A DNA stretch of 37,678 nt from the NCBI RefSeq assembly GCF_015668515.1, contig NZ_JADPFO010000012.1:1-37678 (forward strand). The letters are read 5' to 3'. The notes under the pieces are model-generated. The model was not told where the DNA came from. It worked only from the letters and a program-made list of their open reading frames with translations, and did no database searches. Positions 7,300 to 15,912 of this stretch are shown here, one piece after another. The position numbers and the translations under genes were made by a program. This DNA is from Paraclostridium tenue. GTDB taxonomy: Bacteria; Bacillota; Clostridia; Peptostreptococcales; Peptostreptococcaceae. Every line of letters begins with the position of its first letter. Position 1 is the first letter of the stretch.

Positions 7300-8385
7300 T
7301 TGTATAGCAATAGAAAGATAATTCATATAGATATGGATGCTTTTTATGCATCTGTAGAACAAAGAGACAACAAAGAACTTAGAGGAAAGCCAGTTATAGT
7401 TGGAGGAAGTCCTGAAAGTAGAGGAGTGGTTGCTACTTGTTCGTATGAAGCAAGGAAATTTGGGATACATTCAGCTATGCCATCTAAAGTTGCTTATGTA
7501 AGGTGTCCACATGCTATATTCGTTCCTCCTAGATTTGATGTATATCACAAGGTTTCATGTCAAATAAGAGAAATTTTTAAAAGATATACTGACATTATAG
7601 AACCACTATCTTTAGATGAAGCATACTTAGATGTTACTGAGAATAAAAAGGGTATAGAGTATGCAAGTGTAATTGCGAAAAGAATTAAACATGATATATA
7701 TAAAGAAATAGGTATAACTTCATTTGCTGGGGTTTCTTACAATAAATTTTTAGCTAAAATAGCATCTGATTATCAAAAACCTAATGGATTGACGGTTATA
7801 ACTCCTGAAAAAGCTCAAGAATTCATAGATAAACTGCCTATAAAAAAGTTTTTTGGTATTGGAAAAGTCACAGAAAAAACACTTAAAATGATGGGAATAA
7901 ACAATGGGTATGATTTAAGAAATATGGAGTTAATTCAATTAGAAACAATATTTAAGAAAAAAGGATACGATATGTATAACTTTGCTAGGGGGATTGATCA
8001 TAGACCTGTAAAGGTTAGTAGAGAAAGAAAATCAGTAGGTGCAGAGAGTACATTTATTTCTAATGTGAATTTTGATTCAGATGAATTAAATGAGCATATA
8101 AAAGAAGTTGTAAAAGATGTATATATGAGATTAAATTCTATTAATAAATCTGGAAAAACAATAACTGTAAAAGTTAAGTATGAAGATTTTCAACAAGTAA
8201 CTAAAAGACATACTTTAAAAACTCCTATACATACATATGATGATATATTAGGAAATACTAATATTTTAATAGAGAAAATCAAAGATAAGAATAAACAAAT
8301 TCGATTAATAGGTGTAAGTATATCAAACTTATCAGATAAAGAAAAAGAAATGTATACTACTATATCGTTGTTTGATAAGTTATAA
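7300..8385 (+). CDS. dinB: DNA polymerase IV (Y-family translesion polymerase)
   Basis: Error-prone bypass polymerase. The 361-residue length is usual for DinB. The palm active-site acidic residues are visible: Asp11 in HIDMDAFYASVEQR and Asp106-Glu107 in SLDEAYLDV. Tyr16 sits at the steric-gate position (Phe13 in E. coli Pol IV). The Pol IV thumb (IKKFFGIGKVTEKTLKMMGI) and little-finger regions follow. The last residues (ISLFDKL) resemble a sliding-clamp-binding motif. It starts at a TTG, with AAGGAGA eight bases upstream; the next in-frame ATG would remove the first catalytic aspartate. Only about 30 bases separate it from the preceding terminator and I find no clear promoter or LexA-type box there, so it may rely on read-through or on a promoter overlapping that terminator. 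Confidence 0.95.
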   Translation: MYSNRKIIHIDMDAFYASVEQRDNKELRGKPVIVGGSPESRGVVATCSYEARKFGIHSAMPSKVAYVRCPHAIFVPPRFDVYHKVSCQIREIFKRYTDIIEPLSLDEAYLDVTENKKGIEYASVIAKRIKHDIYKEIGITSFAGVSYNKFLAKIASDYQKPNGLTVITPEKAQEFIDKLPIKKFFGIGKVTEKTLKMMGINNGYDLRNMELIQLETIFKKKGYDMYNFARGIDHRPVKVSRERKSVGAESTFISNVNFDSDELNEHIKEVVKDVYMRLNSINKSGKTITVKVKYEDFQQVTKRHTLKTPIHTYDDILGNTNILIEKIKDKNKQIRLIGVSISNLSDKEKEMYTTISLFDKL

Positions 8386-8517
8386 CTTAATTATAGTAAC
8401 AAAAATTATTTATTAGAATAAATTATAAACAATAAAAATATTTTAAATTAAAATATTTAATTTTATTTAGGAATATGCTATCATAGGATTTAATTGTATT
8501 TTAATAAGGAGGTTAAT

Positions 8518-9918
8518 ATGTCAAAGCAAGCTACAGATTTGGGGAAAGGTAGTGTTTCTAAGTTATTATTTCAATTGGCACTACCTGCTATAATAGCTCA
8601 GATAGTGAATGTATTATACAATATAGTGGATAGAATTTTTATAGGAAGAATACCAAGTGGAGAAATTGCTATGGCAGGTGTTGGAGTAGCTTTTCCAATA
8701 ATAATGATAGTATCAGCTTTTAGCGCTTTAGTTGGTATGGGGGGAGCTCCACTAGCAGCTATAAAAATGGGAGAAAAAGATAATGATGGTGCAGAAAAAA
8801 TAATGACTAATAGTTTTTCTACATTATTAATAATATCATTTGTATTAACAATATCGTTTTTGATATTTAAAGAAGATATACTTTGGGCATTTGGAGCAAG
8901 TGATAAAACGATAGGATATGCTAATGACTATATAGGGATTTATCTTATAGGAACTATATTTGTACAAATAGGATTAGGAATGAATCCATTTATAAATACT
9001 CAAGGATTTGCTAAAACTGGAATGATGACAGTTATGATAGGTGCAATTATAAATATAATACTAGATCCTATATTTATATTTGGATTAAATATGGGAGTGA
9101 AAGGAGCTGCATTAGCTACGATAACAGCTCAATTTGTTTCTGCTATTTGGGTATTAAAATTCTTAGTTGGTAAAAAAAGTGTACTAAAAATAAAGAAAAA
9201 ATATATTGTACCAAGTGTTAAAGTAGTTGTTCCTATATTACTTTTAGGTATATCACCATTTATAATGAATGCTACCGAAAGTTTAGTTATAATAACTATG
9301 AATAATAGCCTTGCAAAATATGGAGGAGATTTAGCAGTAGGAGCTATGACTATAATAAGTAGTGTCATGCAAATAATACTTCTACCTATGATGGGATTAA
9401 CTCAAGGGGCGCAACCTATAATGAGTTTTAACTACGGAGCAGGCCAACTAGATAGGGTTAGAAAGACATTTAAGTTATTAATTATATGTTGTTTTACATA
9501 TGCAACTATAATGTGTGTAAGTATAATTGCATTTCCACAAATTTATGTATCTATATTTAATAGTAATCCAGAACTTGTGTCAATAACAGCATGGAGTATG
9601 AGAATTTATTTTGCTGGAATATTTATGTTTGGAGCTCAGATTGCTTGTCAACAAACATTCCTTGCATTAGGTCAAGCAAAAATATCTATGATATTAGCAT
9701 TACTTAGAAAAATAATATTATTAATACCATTAATATTTATATTACCTATGTTTATTGAAAATAAATTACAAGGAGTATTAATGGCAGAGCCTGTTGCAGA
9801 CGTGTTAGCTGCGATTACTACTGTAGTATGCTTTATTGTATTTTATAAAAAGACATTATCAGTTAATCATTTAGGCCAAGTAAATGTGGAAATAGCTAAA
9901 ACTAAAGCTGAAGAATAA
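8518..9918 (+). CDS. MATE family multidrug efflux transporter
   Basis: Cation-coupled drug or metabolite exporter in the cell membrane. The 466 residues form two related halves with about 12 hydrophobic helices. The first helix has the typical LALPAIIAQIVNVLYNIVDRIFIG, and GAGAP-type MATE motifs recur (GMGGAPLAAIKMGE, GLTQGAQPIMSFNYGAG). I start at ATG 8518 because AAGGAGG lies seven bases before it; the reading frame remains open upstream without a good ribosome binding site. It resembles MepA/NorM-type proteins, and the substrate cannot be read from sequence. A second MATE gene is at 14349 and the two are clearly distinct in sequence. Confidence 0.93.
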   Translation: MSKQATDLGKGSVSKLLFQLALPAIIAQIVNVLYNIVDRIFIGRIPSGEIAMAGVGVAFPIIMIVSAFSALVGMGGAPLAAIKMGEKDNDGAEKIMTNSFSTLLIISFVLTISFLIFKEDILWAFGASDKTIGYANDYIGIYLIGTIFVQIGLGMNPFINTQGFAKTGMMTVMIGAIINIILDPIFIFGLNMGVKGAALATITAQFVSAIWVLKFLVGKKSVLKIKKKYIVPSVKVVVPILLLGISPFIMNATESLVIITMNNSLAKYGGDLAVGAMTIISSVMQIILLPMMGLTQGAQPIMSFNYGAGQLDRVRKTFKLLIICCFTYATIMCVSIIAFPQIYVSIFNSNPELVSITAWSMRIYFAGIFMFGAQIACQQTFLALGQAKISMILALLRKIILLIPLIFILPMFIENKLQGVLMAEPVADVLAAITTVVCFIVFYKKTLSVNHLGQVNVEIAKTKAEE

Positions 9919-9929
9919 AAAAATTTACA

Positions 9930-9976
9930 TAAGCTATCATAATAAGTAGTGTTTGCTCATTATGATAGCTTATTTT
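9930..9976 (+). terminator. terminator of the first MATE gene
   Basis: A 14-bp stem TAAGCTATCATAAT (9930-9943) / ATTATGATAGCTTA (9959-9972) with a short T-run. Confidence 0.8.
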
Positions 9977-9999
9977 GCATATTAGTACTAAATAAAATT

Positions 10000-10029
10000 T
10001 TGATAAAAAGAAATTAATTATTATATAAT
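10000..10029 (+). promoter_or_regulatory. candidate promoter of the PHP phosphatase gene
   Basis: TTGATA (10000-10005), 18-base spacer, TATAAT (10024-10029), about 33 bases before the start codon. Confidence 0.45.
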
Positions 10030-10062
10030 TAAAAATATAAACTATAAATAGGAGGCTTAAAT

Positions 10063-10776
10063 ATGAAACCAATTATAGATTTACATTGTCATACTATAGC
10101 TAGTGGACATGCATATAGTACATTAAAAGAAAACATAGATGAAGCAAAAGAAAAAGGATTAAAATATTTAGGTGTTTCAGATCATGCTCCAGAGATGCCA
10201 GGGAGTACACATCCTTTCTATTTTGGGAATTTAGGAGTTATAAAAGAAGAAATAAATGGAATAAAGATGTTAAAAGGAATAGAAGCAAATATAATGGATT
10301 TTGATGGAAATTTAGATATACCAGAAGATGTAGTTGGAAAGTTAGATTATGTAATAGCTAGTTTACATCCACCGTGCATATCTCCCGGAAGTAAAGAAGA
10401 AAATACCAAAGCTGTTTTATGTGCTATGGAAAATGAAGAAGTTAAAATAATAGGGCATCTGGATGATAGTAGATATCCAGTAGATTATGAAACAGTTGTA
10501 AAAAAAGCTAAAGAAACTAATACATTATTAGAAATAAATAATTCATCGTTAAGACCAAATAGTTTTAGGGTTGGAGCTACTAAAAACGCACAAGAATTAT
10601 TAAATTTATGTAAAAAATATAATGTCAAAGTTATATTAGGAAGTGATGCTCATATTTATTATCAAGTTGGAGCATTTGAAAATTGTGAAAGAATATTAAA
10701 AGAAGTAGATTTCCCAGGAAATTTAGTGGTGAATTATAGCGAAGACTGCATAAAAGAAATATTTTTTACAAAGTAA
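10063..10776 (+). CDS. PHP-domain phosphatase (YcdX-like)
   Basis: Predicted metal-dependent phosphoesterase of the polymerase-and-histidinol-phosphatase superfamily. The 237 residues carry the metal-ligand motifs in order: DLHCHT (6-11), SDHAPEMPG (39-47), GIEAN (72-76), SLHPP (100-104), IGHLDDSRYP (130-139) and GSDAH (193-197). This set and length match the YcdX subgroup, for which a trinuclear zinc site is known, rather than HisK-type histidinol phosphatases. The start ATG has AGGAGG upstream. It is followed 95 bases later by the S1-domain gene with no clear terminator between, so partial cotranscription is possible. The physiological substrate is unknown. Confidence 0.9.
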   Translation: MKPIIDLHCHTIASGHAYSTLKENIDEAKEKGLKYLGVSDHAPEMPGSTHPFYFGNLGVIKEEINGIKMLKGIEANIMDFDGNLDIPEDVVGKLDYVIASLHPPCISPGSKEENTKAVLCAMENEEVKIIGHLDDSRYPVDYETVVKKAKETNTLLEINNSSLRPNSFRVGATKNAQELLNLCKKYNVKVILGSDAHIYYQVGAFENCERILKEVDFPGNLVVNYSEDCIKEIFFTK

Positions 10777-10870
10777 ATTAATTAATAATATAAAGAATTA
10801 AATGTTAGTGATATAATAATAGGTAAATATATGAAATTATAAACGTTTACATAGAAAGGAATGGAATTTA

Positions 10871-12100
10871 ATGGATAACAATCAAACTATGCAAGAACTT
10901 TTAGAACAACAAGAAAAAGAAATGAGTAATCTAAAAGTTGGTCAGATAATAACTGGAAAAATAACTAAAATATTATATGATGAGATTCGTATAGAACTAA
11001 ACTATGGATTTGATGGAATTATACCATCTTCTGAGCTTTTACTAGCTAAAGATGAGGAGATATCAGATAAATATAAAATAGGGGAAGAAGTAAGTGTAGA
11101 AATAACTAAGATACAACGTAAAGATGGAGTTATATATTTATCAGTAAAAAAAGCTTTTGTAGAAGCTACTAGAAAAGAACTTAAAGAAGCTTTAGATAAT
11201 CATACTATACTAACAGTACACGTAGAAAGAAGTATAGAAAAAGGATTATTTACAAGTTATAAAACAGAAACTGTATTTATACCATTATCTCAAATAGATG
11301 TAAAATTTGTAAACAATACTGCTGCATATGTTGGTCGTGATTTAGAAGTTTACATGTTAGAAATGGATTTAAGAAGAAACAGAATAGTAGCATCTCATAG
11401 AGAAGTAGCTCAAGAAAGATTAGATGCAGAAAAAGCAGAAAAAAGAGCTAGAATAAAAGCAGAAAAAGAAGCAGAAAGAGCTAGAGTTAAAAAAGCTAAA
11501 GAAGATTTATTTAACTCACTTGAAGTAGGTCAAAAAAGAACTGGTAAAGTAAGTAAGATAATGAGTTATGGAGCATTTATAGATTTAGGTGGAATAGAAG
11601 GTTTAGCTCATATAAATGAATTAGCTTGGCATAGAATAAATTCTGTTGAAGAAGTTGTTAAAGAAGGTCAAGAAGTAGATGTGTATGTTATAAATGTAGA
11701 TAAAGAAAACAAAAGAATAGGATTAGCTATAAAAGATATAAACAATGACCCATGGAATTCTATAAAAGAAGAAATGCAAGTTGGAGATATAATAAATGTT
11801 AAGGTATTAAAATTAATAGAAAGAGGAGCATTTGTTGAAGTTAAACTTGGAGTAGAAGCCTTCTTACCAATATCTGAATTAAGTGAAGATAGAGTAATGA
11901 AAGTATCTAACGTTGTAAACGTTGGAGATGAAATAGATGTTATGATAATAGATATAAAAAATAAAGATAAAAAAATGGTAGTTTCATTAAAAGAAGCTAC
12001 AAAAGAGCCAGAAGAAGACTATTCTGAATTCTTAGAAACAGAAGATTCTTTAGGTTCTATAGGTGAATTATTTAAAGAAAAATTTAAAGACTTAAAATAA
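10871..12100 (+). CDS. ribosomal protein S1-like protein with four S1 domains
   Basis: RNA-binding protein of the S1 family, probably acting in translation or RNA metabolism. The 409 residues show S1-type OB folds at about 21-93, 108-178 (divergent), 218-288 and 303-374. The third (GKVSKIMSYGAFIDLGGIEG) is the most canonical. Between the second and third is a highly charged Ala/Lys/Glu/Arg helix (about 179-215, with the repeated KAEKRARIKAEKEAERA pattern) that may form a long helix or coiled coil. The C-terminus is acidic. E. coli S1 has six domains; four is common in Firmicutes. It is a stand-alone S1, not fused to IspH as in some clostridia. The start ATG follows GAAAGGA. It ends at a strong terminator. 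Confidence 0.92.
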   Translation: MDNNQTMQELLEQQEKEMSNLKVGQIITGKITKILYDEIRIELNYGFDGIIPSSELLLAKDEEISDKYKIGEEVSVEITKIQRKDGVIYLSVKKAFVEATRKELKEALDNHTILTVHVERSIEKGLFTSYKTETVFIPLSQIDVKFVNNTAAYVGRDLEVYMLEMDLRRNRIVASHREVAQERLDAEKAEKRARIKAEKEAERARVKKAKEDLFNSLEVGQKRTGKVSKIMSYGAFIDLGGIEGLAHINELAWHRINSVEEVVKEGQEVDVYVINVDKENKRIGLAIKDINNDPWNSIKEEMQVGDIINVKVLKLIERGAFVEVKLGVEAFLPISELSEDRVMKVSNVVNVGDEIDVMIIDIKNKDKKMVVSLKEATKEPEEDYSEFLETEDSLGSIGELFKEKFKDLK

Positions 12101-12106
12101 TTTATT

Positions 12107-12147
12107 AAAAAGAGTATCTCAAAATAAAAAAGAGATACTCTTTTTTA
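12107..12147 (+). terminator. terminator of the S1-like gene
   Basis: A 14-bp stem AAAAAGAGTATCTC (12107-12120) / GAGATACTC plus T-run (12132-12146). Confidence 0.9.
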
Positions 12148-12247
12148 TTTGCTATTTTAAAATCATAAATAATATATGAGAAACTAGTTTGTGTTTTACA
12201 GTATGATAACTTAGCAAATATATTAAAAATGAACATTATTTTTAAAC

Positions 12248-12275
12248 TTGAATACTATTAAATAAGAAGTATAAT
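12248..12275 (+). promoter_or_regulatory. candidate promoter of the aminotransferase gene
   Basis: TTGAAT (12248-12253), 16-base spacer, TATAAT (12270-12275), about 37 bases before the start codon. Confidence 0.55.
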
Positions 12276-12311
12276 TGCTACTTTTATATATTTTTATATG
12301 GGGGGAAGGGA

Positions 12312-13625
12312 ATGTATAGACAAGAAATCAATTACAGACACATGTTTGATGGGGTAGATTTAACAATAAAATTATCAGATGGAGCATATGCTACTCCTAT
12401 ATGTTTTGATAATGGTGCAACGACACCTCCTTTTAAATGTGTGGATAAAGAAATTTTTAAGCATATGCAAATGTATGGTTCTATAGGAAGAGGAAAGGGG
12501 CCAAAATCTGAGTATTCAAGTAAGATATATGAAAAGTGTAGAGATTATGTGAAAACATTTTTTAATTTAGACAATGATGATAGATACACAGTTATATTTA
12601 CAAAAAATACCACAGAAGGTATAAATTTACTTGCAAATACATTATTAAATAGTAAGTATGATAAAGTAATTACAACTAGAATGGAACATCATGCAAATGA
12701 CCTTCCATGGAGATATAATGCAAATTTAATATATATTGAAGTAGATGAAAAGGGAAGATTAAATATAGATGATATAGAGGAAGAATTAATTAAACATAAT
12801 GGAGATGTAAAGTTTGTAACTGTAACGGGAGCATCAAATGTTACAGGTCATATTAATCCAATAAATCATATAGCTAAAATAGCTCATAAATATGGAGCTA
12901 AAATTATTGTTGATGCAGCTCAACTAGCACCTCATAGAGAGATAAATATGAAAGGAACAGGAAATGATGATTCTATAGATTTTTTAGCTTTATCTGGGCA
13001 TAAAATGTATGCGCCATATGGGTCTGGATTAGTTATTGGACTTAAAGAAGATTTAGAAAAAAAAGAGCCATTTATAAAAGGTGGAGGAGCTGTAGATTTA
13101 GTATTTGATTATGATATTTATTGGAGTAATGCGCCAGAGAGATTTGAAGCAGGAACACCAAATTACTTGGGTGTTGTAGCACTATATACAGCTATGAATA
13201 AATTAAAAGAAATAGGATTTGATAAAGTAAAAGAACATGAAGACCTTCTTAAAGATAGGTTAATAAAAGGCCTTAAAGATATAGATAGAGTAAAATTATA
13301 TGGTGATTTAAATTGTGAAGATAGATTAGGTGTTATACCTTTTAATGTAGATGGAATAAACTTTGATTCTGTTGCAGATAAGTTATCATATATTAGAGGA
13401 ATAGCAGTTAGGCAAGGAGCATTTTGTGCGCATACTTATGTAAGAAGATTACTAGGAATAACAGATGAGGCAGCTCAAGATTTATTAAAACGAGATTGTA
13501 AAGCAGCTGGTATGGTTAGAGCAAGTTTAGGATTATATAATACATGTGAAGAAGTAGATGAATTTTTAAATACTATGGAATTTATAATAAATAGATCTAG
13601 AAAATTTGTAAACAATATATTTTAG
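12312..13625 (+). CDS. class V aminotransferase / cysteine-desulfurase-like enzyme
   Basis: PLP-dependent enzyme of the class V fold (437 residues). The PLP lysine is Lys231 in ALSGHKMYAPYG. Asp201 in VDAAQLAPH is the pyridine-nitrogen partner, and the His pair is at 126-127 (RMEHHAND). A cysteine, Cys372 in VRQGAFCAHTY, lies where SufS-type desulfurases carry their persulfide cysteine. Sulfur or selenium transfer is therefore possible, but isopenicillin-epimerase-like members share this fold. No SufU, IscU, MnmA or ThiI gene is adjacent. The start ATG follows a GGGGGGAAGGG tract. It is 53 bases upstream of a DUF2383 gene, and the two probably form a small operon. The substrate is unresolved. 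Confidence 0.88.
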   Translation: MYRQEINYRHMFDGVDLTIKLSDGAYATPICFDNGATTPPFKCVDKEIFKHMQMYGSIGRGKGPKSEYSSKIYEKCRDYVKTFFNLDNDDRYTVIFTKNTTEGINLLANTLLNSKYDKVITTRMEHHANDLPWRYNANLIYIEVDEKGRLNIDDIEEELIKHNGDVKFVTVTGASNVTGHINPINHIAKIAHKYGAKIIVDAAQLAPHREINMKGTGNDDSIDFLALSGHKMYAPYGSGLVIGLKEDLEKKEPFIKGGGAVDLVFDYDIYWSNAPERFEAGTPNYLGVVALYTAMNKLKEIGFDKVKEHEDLLKDRLIKGLKDIDRVKLYGDLNCEDRLGVIPFNVDGINFDSVADKLSYIRGIAVRQGAFCAHTYVRRLLGITDEAAQDLLKRDCKAAGMVRASLGLYNTCEEVDEFLNTMEFIINRSRKFVNNIF

Positions 13626-13678
13626 GAATGTATGAATAATCTAACTGTTTATAAGGAAACTAATGATGAGGTGATAAA

Positions 13679-14131
13679 ATGGATAAACATGATGAATTAA
13701 TAAAAGAATTAAATAAATTTTTAAGAGGAATTCATATGGGAGCGGACTCATTTAGGGTTTATCAAGACAAAGCTAAAAGCCAGGATATAAAAAATGAATT
13801 AACTAAAATTATGCTTATATTTAGAGAGCAAGATGAAAAAGTAAGTTCATATATAAAAAAACTTGGAGGAGAACCTAGTAATTCATTAGGAGTAGCTGGA
13901 GAAATGGCAAGCATGTTTGAAAAATTAAAAGATATTTTTATAGATAATGATAAAGAAGTTATAGACCATGCAATAAATGCTATAGATATGGGTATAAAAG
14001 GTGGAAGTAGTTTAATCAATTCATATAAAGATGAGAAGTTAGATAAAGGTATTTTCCAACATCTAAATGAAATGGTTAGTGAATACAAATCCATAAATAA
14101 TAGGCTAGAGAAATTATATAAATCTTTATAA
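13679..14131 (+). CDS. DUF2383 (ferritin-like helical bundle) protein
   Basis: A 150-residue, almost entirely alpha-helical, soluble protein resembling DUF2383/PA2169-type four-helix bundles. The amphipathic helices are at about 2-30, 32-62, 70-105 and 110-150. The typical ferritin Glu-x-x-His di-iron ligands are not obvious, so metal binding is not assumed. GATGAGGTGAT precedes the ATG. It directly follows the class V aminotransferase and ends at a terminator. The function is unknown. Confidence 0.75.
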   Translation: MDKHDELIKELNKFLRGIHMGADSFRVYQDKAKSQDIKNELTKIMLIFREQDEKVSSYIKKLGGEPSNSLGVAGEMASMFEKLKDIFIDNDKEVIDHAINAIDMGIKGGSSLINSYKDEKLDKGIFQHLNEMVSEYKSINNRLEKLYKSL

Positions 14132-14138
14132 AAACTTA

Positions 14139-14184
14139 AGGTATGATTTAGATGATTTAAATAATCTATATCATACCTATTTTT
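14139..14184 (+). terminator. terminator of the aminotransferase-DUF2383 pair
   Basis: AGGTATGAT (14139-14147) pairs with ATCATACCT (14170-14178), with further imperfect pairing inside and a T-run after. Confidence 0.75.
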
Positions 14185-14348
14185 AAGTAAAAGTTACTGA
14201 AATATAAAATTAGATTTATTTTGTGATATTGCTTCTTAAATAATAAGTTAAAATTATAAATTTTTATAGAAATATTTAGAAGGTATAGCTATTATTAATA
14301 TAGCGAATAGGTAAATTCGGAAAATTCTATAAAAAAGAGGTGGTAAAT

Positions 14349-15740
14349 TTGCAGGGAAGAATAGATTTAACAGAAGGAAAAATAATAGATAAACTAATAA
14401 AACTAGCACTTCCTATAATGGGAACATCATTTATACAAATGGCCTATAATATGGTAGATATGGTATGGGTAGGAAAAGCGGGAAGTAGTGCTGTAGCAGC
14501 TGTTGGTACAGCTGGATTTTTTCCATGGCTGGCAATGGCATTTGTTGCTATATCTAGAGTAGGTGGAGAAGTTCAAGTAGCACAAAGTATGGGGAAAAAT
14601 GATGCAGAAGAAACTAAATCTTATATAAAGGCTGCTATAGAGGTAAATATCATATTATCTTTAATATATACATTAGTACTATTAATATTTAAAGATAGTT
14701 TAATAGGTTTTTTTAATTTAGGAGATGCAAATGTTATATCAATGTCTAAAAAATATTTAGTTATAGTTGCATTAGGAATGATATTTTATTTTATAAATCC
14801 GATATTTACAGCTATATTTAATGGTATGGGTAATAGTAAAGATCCATTTAGAATAAACACAGTAGGACTTATAACTAATATAATATTAGACCCATTACTT
14901 ATACTTGGCATAGGGCCATTTCCAAAGCTTGGTGTAGAAGGAGCTGCTATAGCTACAGTATTTTCACAATTTATAGTTACTATGTGTTTTATAGTTATGA
15001 TTATGAAAAGAAATAATGAGTATTTTAAGGTGAAATTATTTAGAAAAATAAGTTTAGAATACTATAAATCATTATGTAAATTAGGTATGCCTGTAGCTAT
15101 ACAAAGTGGTATGTTTACCATATTCTCAATGTTACTTGGAGTGATAGTAGCGTCATGGGGACCAGTAGCTATAGCTGCACAAAAAGTAGGATCTCAAATA
15201 GAGGCTATATCATGGATGACTGCTGATGGAATTGCTGTGGCACTAAGTAGTTTTGTAGGGCAAAACTATGGAGCAACTAAATATGACAGGATAAATAAAG
15301 GATTTAAAATAACTTTAGGTATTGCAACTGTCTTAGGAATAATAACGACTTCGATTTTAATATTTGCTGGTAAACAAATATTTACTATATTTATAAATGA
15401 AGCTGATGCTATAAAAGAAGGTGCTAGTTATTTAAAAATTTTAGGGTATTCTCAGCTTTTTATGTGTGTAGAGATAATAACAGCAGGAGCATTTAAGGGT
15501 ATAGGTAGAACTTATATACCATCAATTATATTGACAGTATTAACAGGAGCAAGGGTACCTATGGCATATTTTTTATCAAGACCAGAGTTATTAGGATTAA
15601 GTGGTGTTTGGTGGAGTATAAGTATATCGAGTATATTAAAAGGTATACTGATGATAAGTGTATACGTATATTTATTAAAAACCAATAAACTTTATAAAAA
15701 CTCTAGCCATGATATAGATAGAAAAACTGTATTAAGATAA
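14349..15740 (+). CDS. MATE family efflux transporter (second copy)
   Basis: A 463-residue membrane transporter with about 12 helices. The first helix carries LALPIMGTSFIQMAYNMVDM, and the half-2 motif is SFVGQNYGA, as in the DinF/NorM branch of MATE proteins. A typical conserved Gly/Asn run is IFNGMGNSKDPF. I start at TTG 14349: GAGGTGG (14337-14343) lies just before it, while the upstream in-frame GTG (14340) is inside that ribosome binding site. The gene is monocistronic, with a 217-base AT-rich region upstream and a terminator downstream. It may export drugs, metabolites or peptides; the substrate is not inferable. Confidence 0.92.
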   Translation: MQGRIDLTEGKIIDKLIKLALPIMGTSFIQMAYNMVDMVWVGKAGSSAVAAVGTAGFFPWLAMAFVAISRVGGEVQVAQSMGKNDAEETKSYIKAAIEVNIILSLIYTLVLLIFKDSLIGFFNLGDANVISMSKKYLVIVALGMIFYFINPIFTAIFNGMGNSKDPFRINTVGLITNIILDPLLILGIGPFPKLGVEGAAIATVFSQFIVTMCFIVMIMKRNNEYFKVKLFRKISLEYYKSLCKLGMPVAIQSGMFTIFSMLLGVIVASWGPVAIAAQKVGSQIEAISWMTADGIAVALSSFVGQNYGATKYDRINKGFKITLGIATVLGIITTSILIFAGKQIFTIFINEADAIKEGASYLKILGYSQLFMCVEIITAGAFKGIGRTYIPSIILTVLTGARVPMAYFLSRPELLGLSGVWWSISISSILKGILMISVYVYLLKTNKLYKNSSHDIDRKTVLR

Positions 15741-15751
15741 GTATATAAATT

Positions 15752-15782
15752 AAGTGCTAATTAAGATAATTGGCACTTTTTG
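15752..15782 (+). terminator. terminator of the second MATE gene
   Basis: An 11-bp stem AAGTGCTAATT (15752-15762) / AATTGGCACTT (15768-15778) with one G-T wobble and a T-run. Confidence 0.8.
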
Positions 15783-15822
15783 TTTTGGAAATAAAAAATC
15801 ATATAAATAGTAGGCAAGTTAA

Positions 15823-15831
15823 TGGTATAAT
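15823..15831 (+). promoter_or_regulatory. extended -10 promoter before the YgiQ gene
   Basis: TGGTATAAT (15823-15831) is an extended -10 (TGnTATAAT) about 82 bases before the start; no good -35 is seen at the right distance. Confidence 0.45.
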
Positions 15832-15912
15832 AGAATCTTAAGTAGTAAATTTGATTTTACTTATTCAAAATAGTTAATAATAAATATATATGACATATAA
15901 GTAGGTGATTAA

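Noticed and set aside
13762-14094. A 110-residue open frame antisense to the DUF2383 gene
   Set aside because: Same reasons: shadow of a real gene, no start signals and biased composition.
14287-14305. Short dyad GCTAT-N7-ATAGC upstream of the second MATE gene
   Set aside because: The arms are only five bases in AT-rich DNA, with no regulator gene nearby, so it is likely chance.
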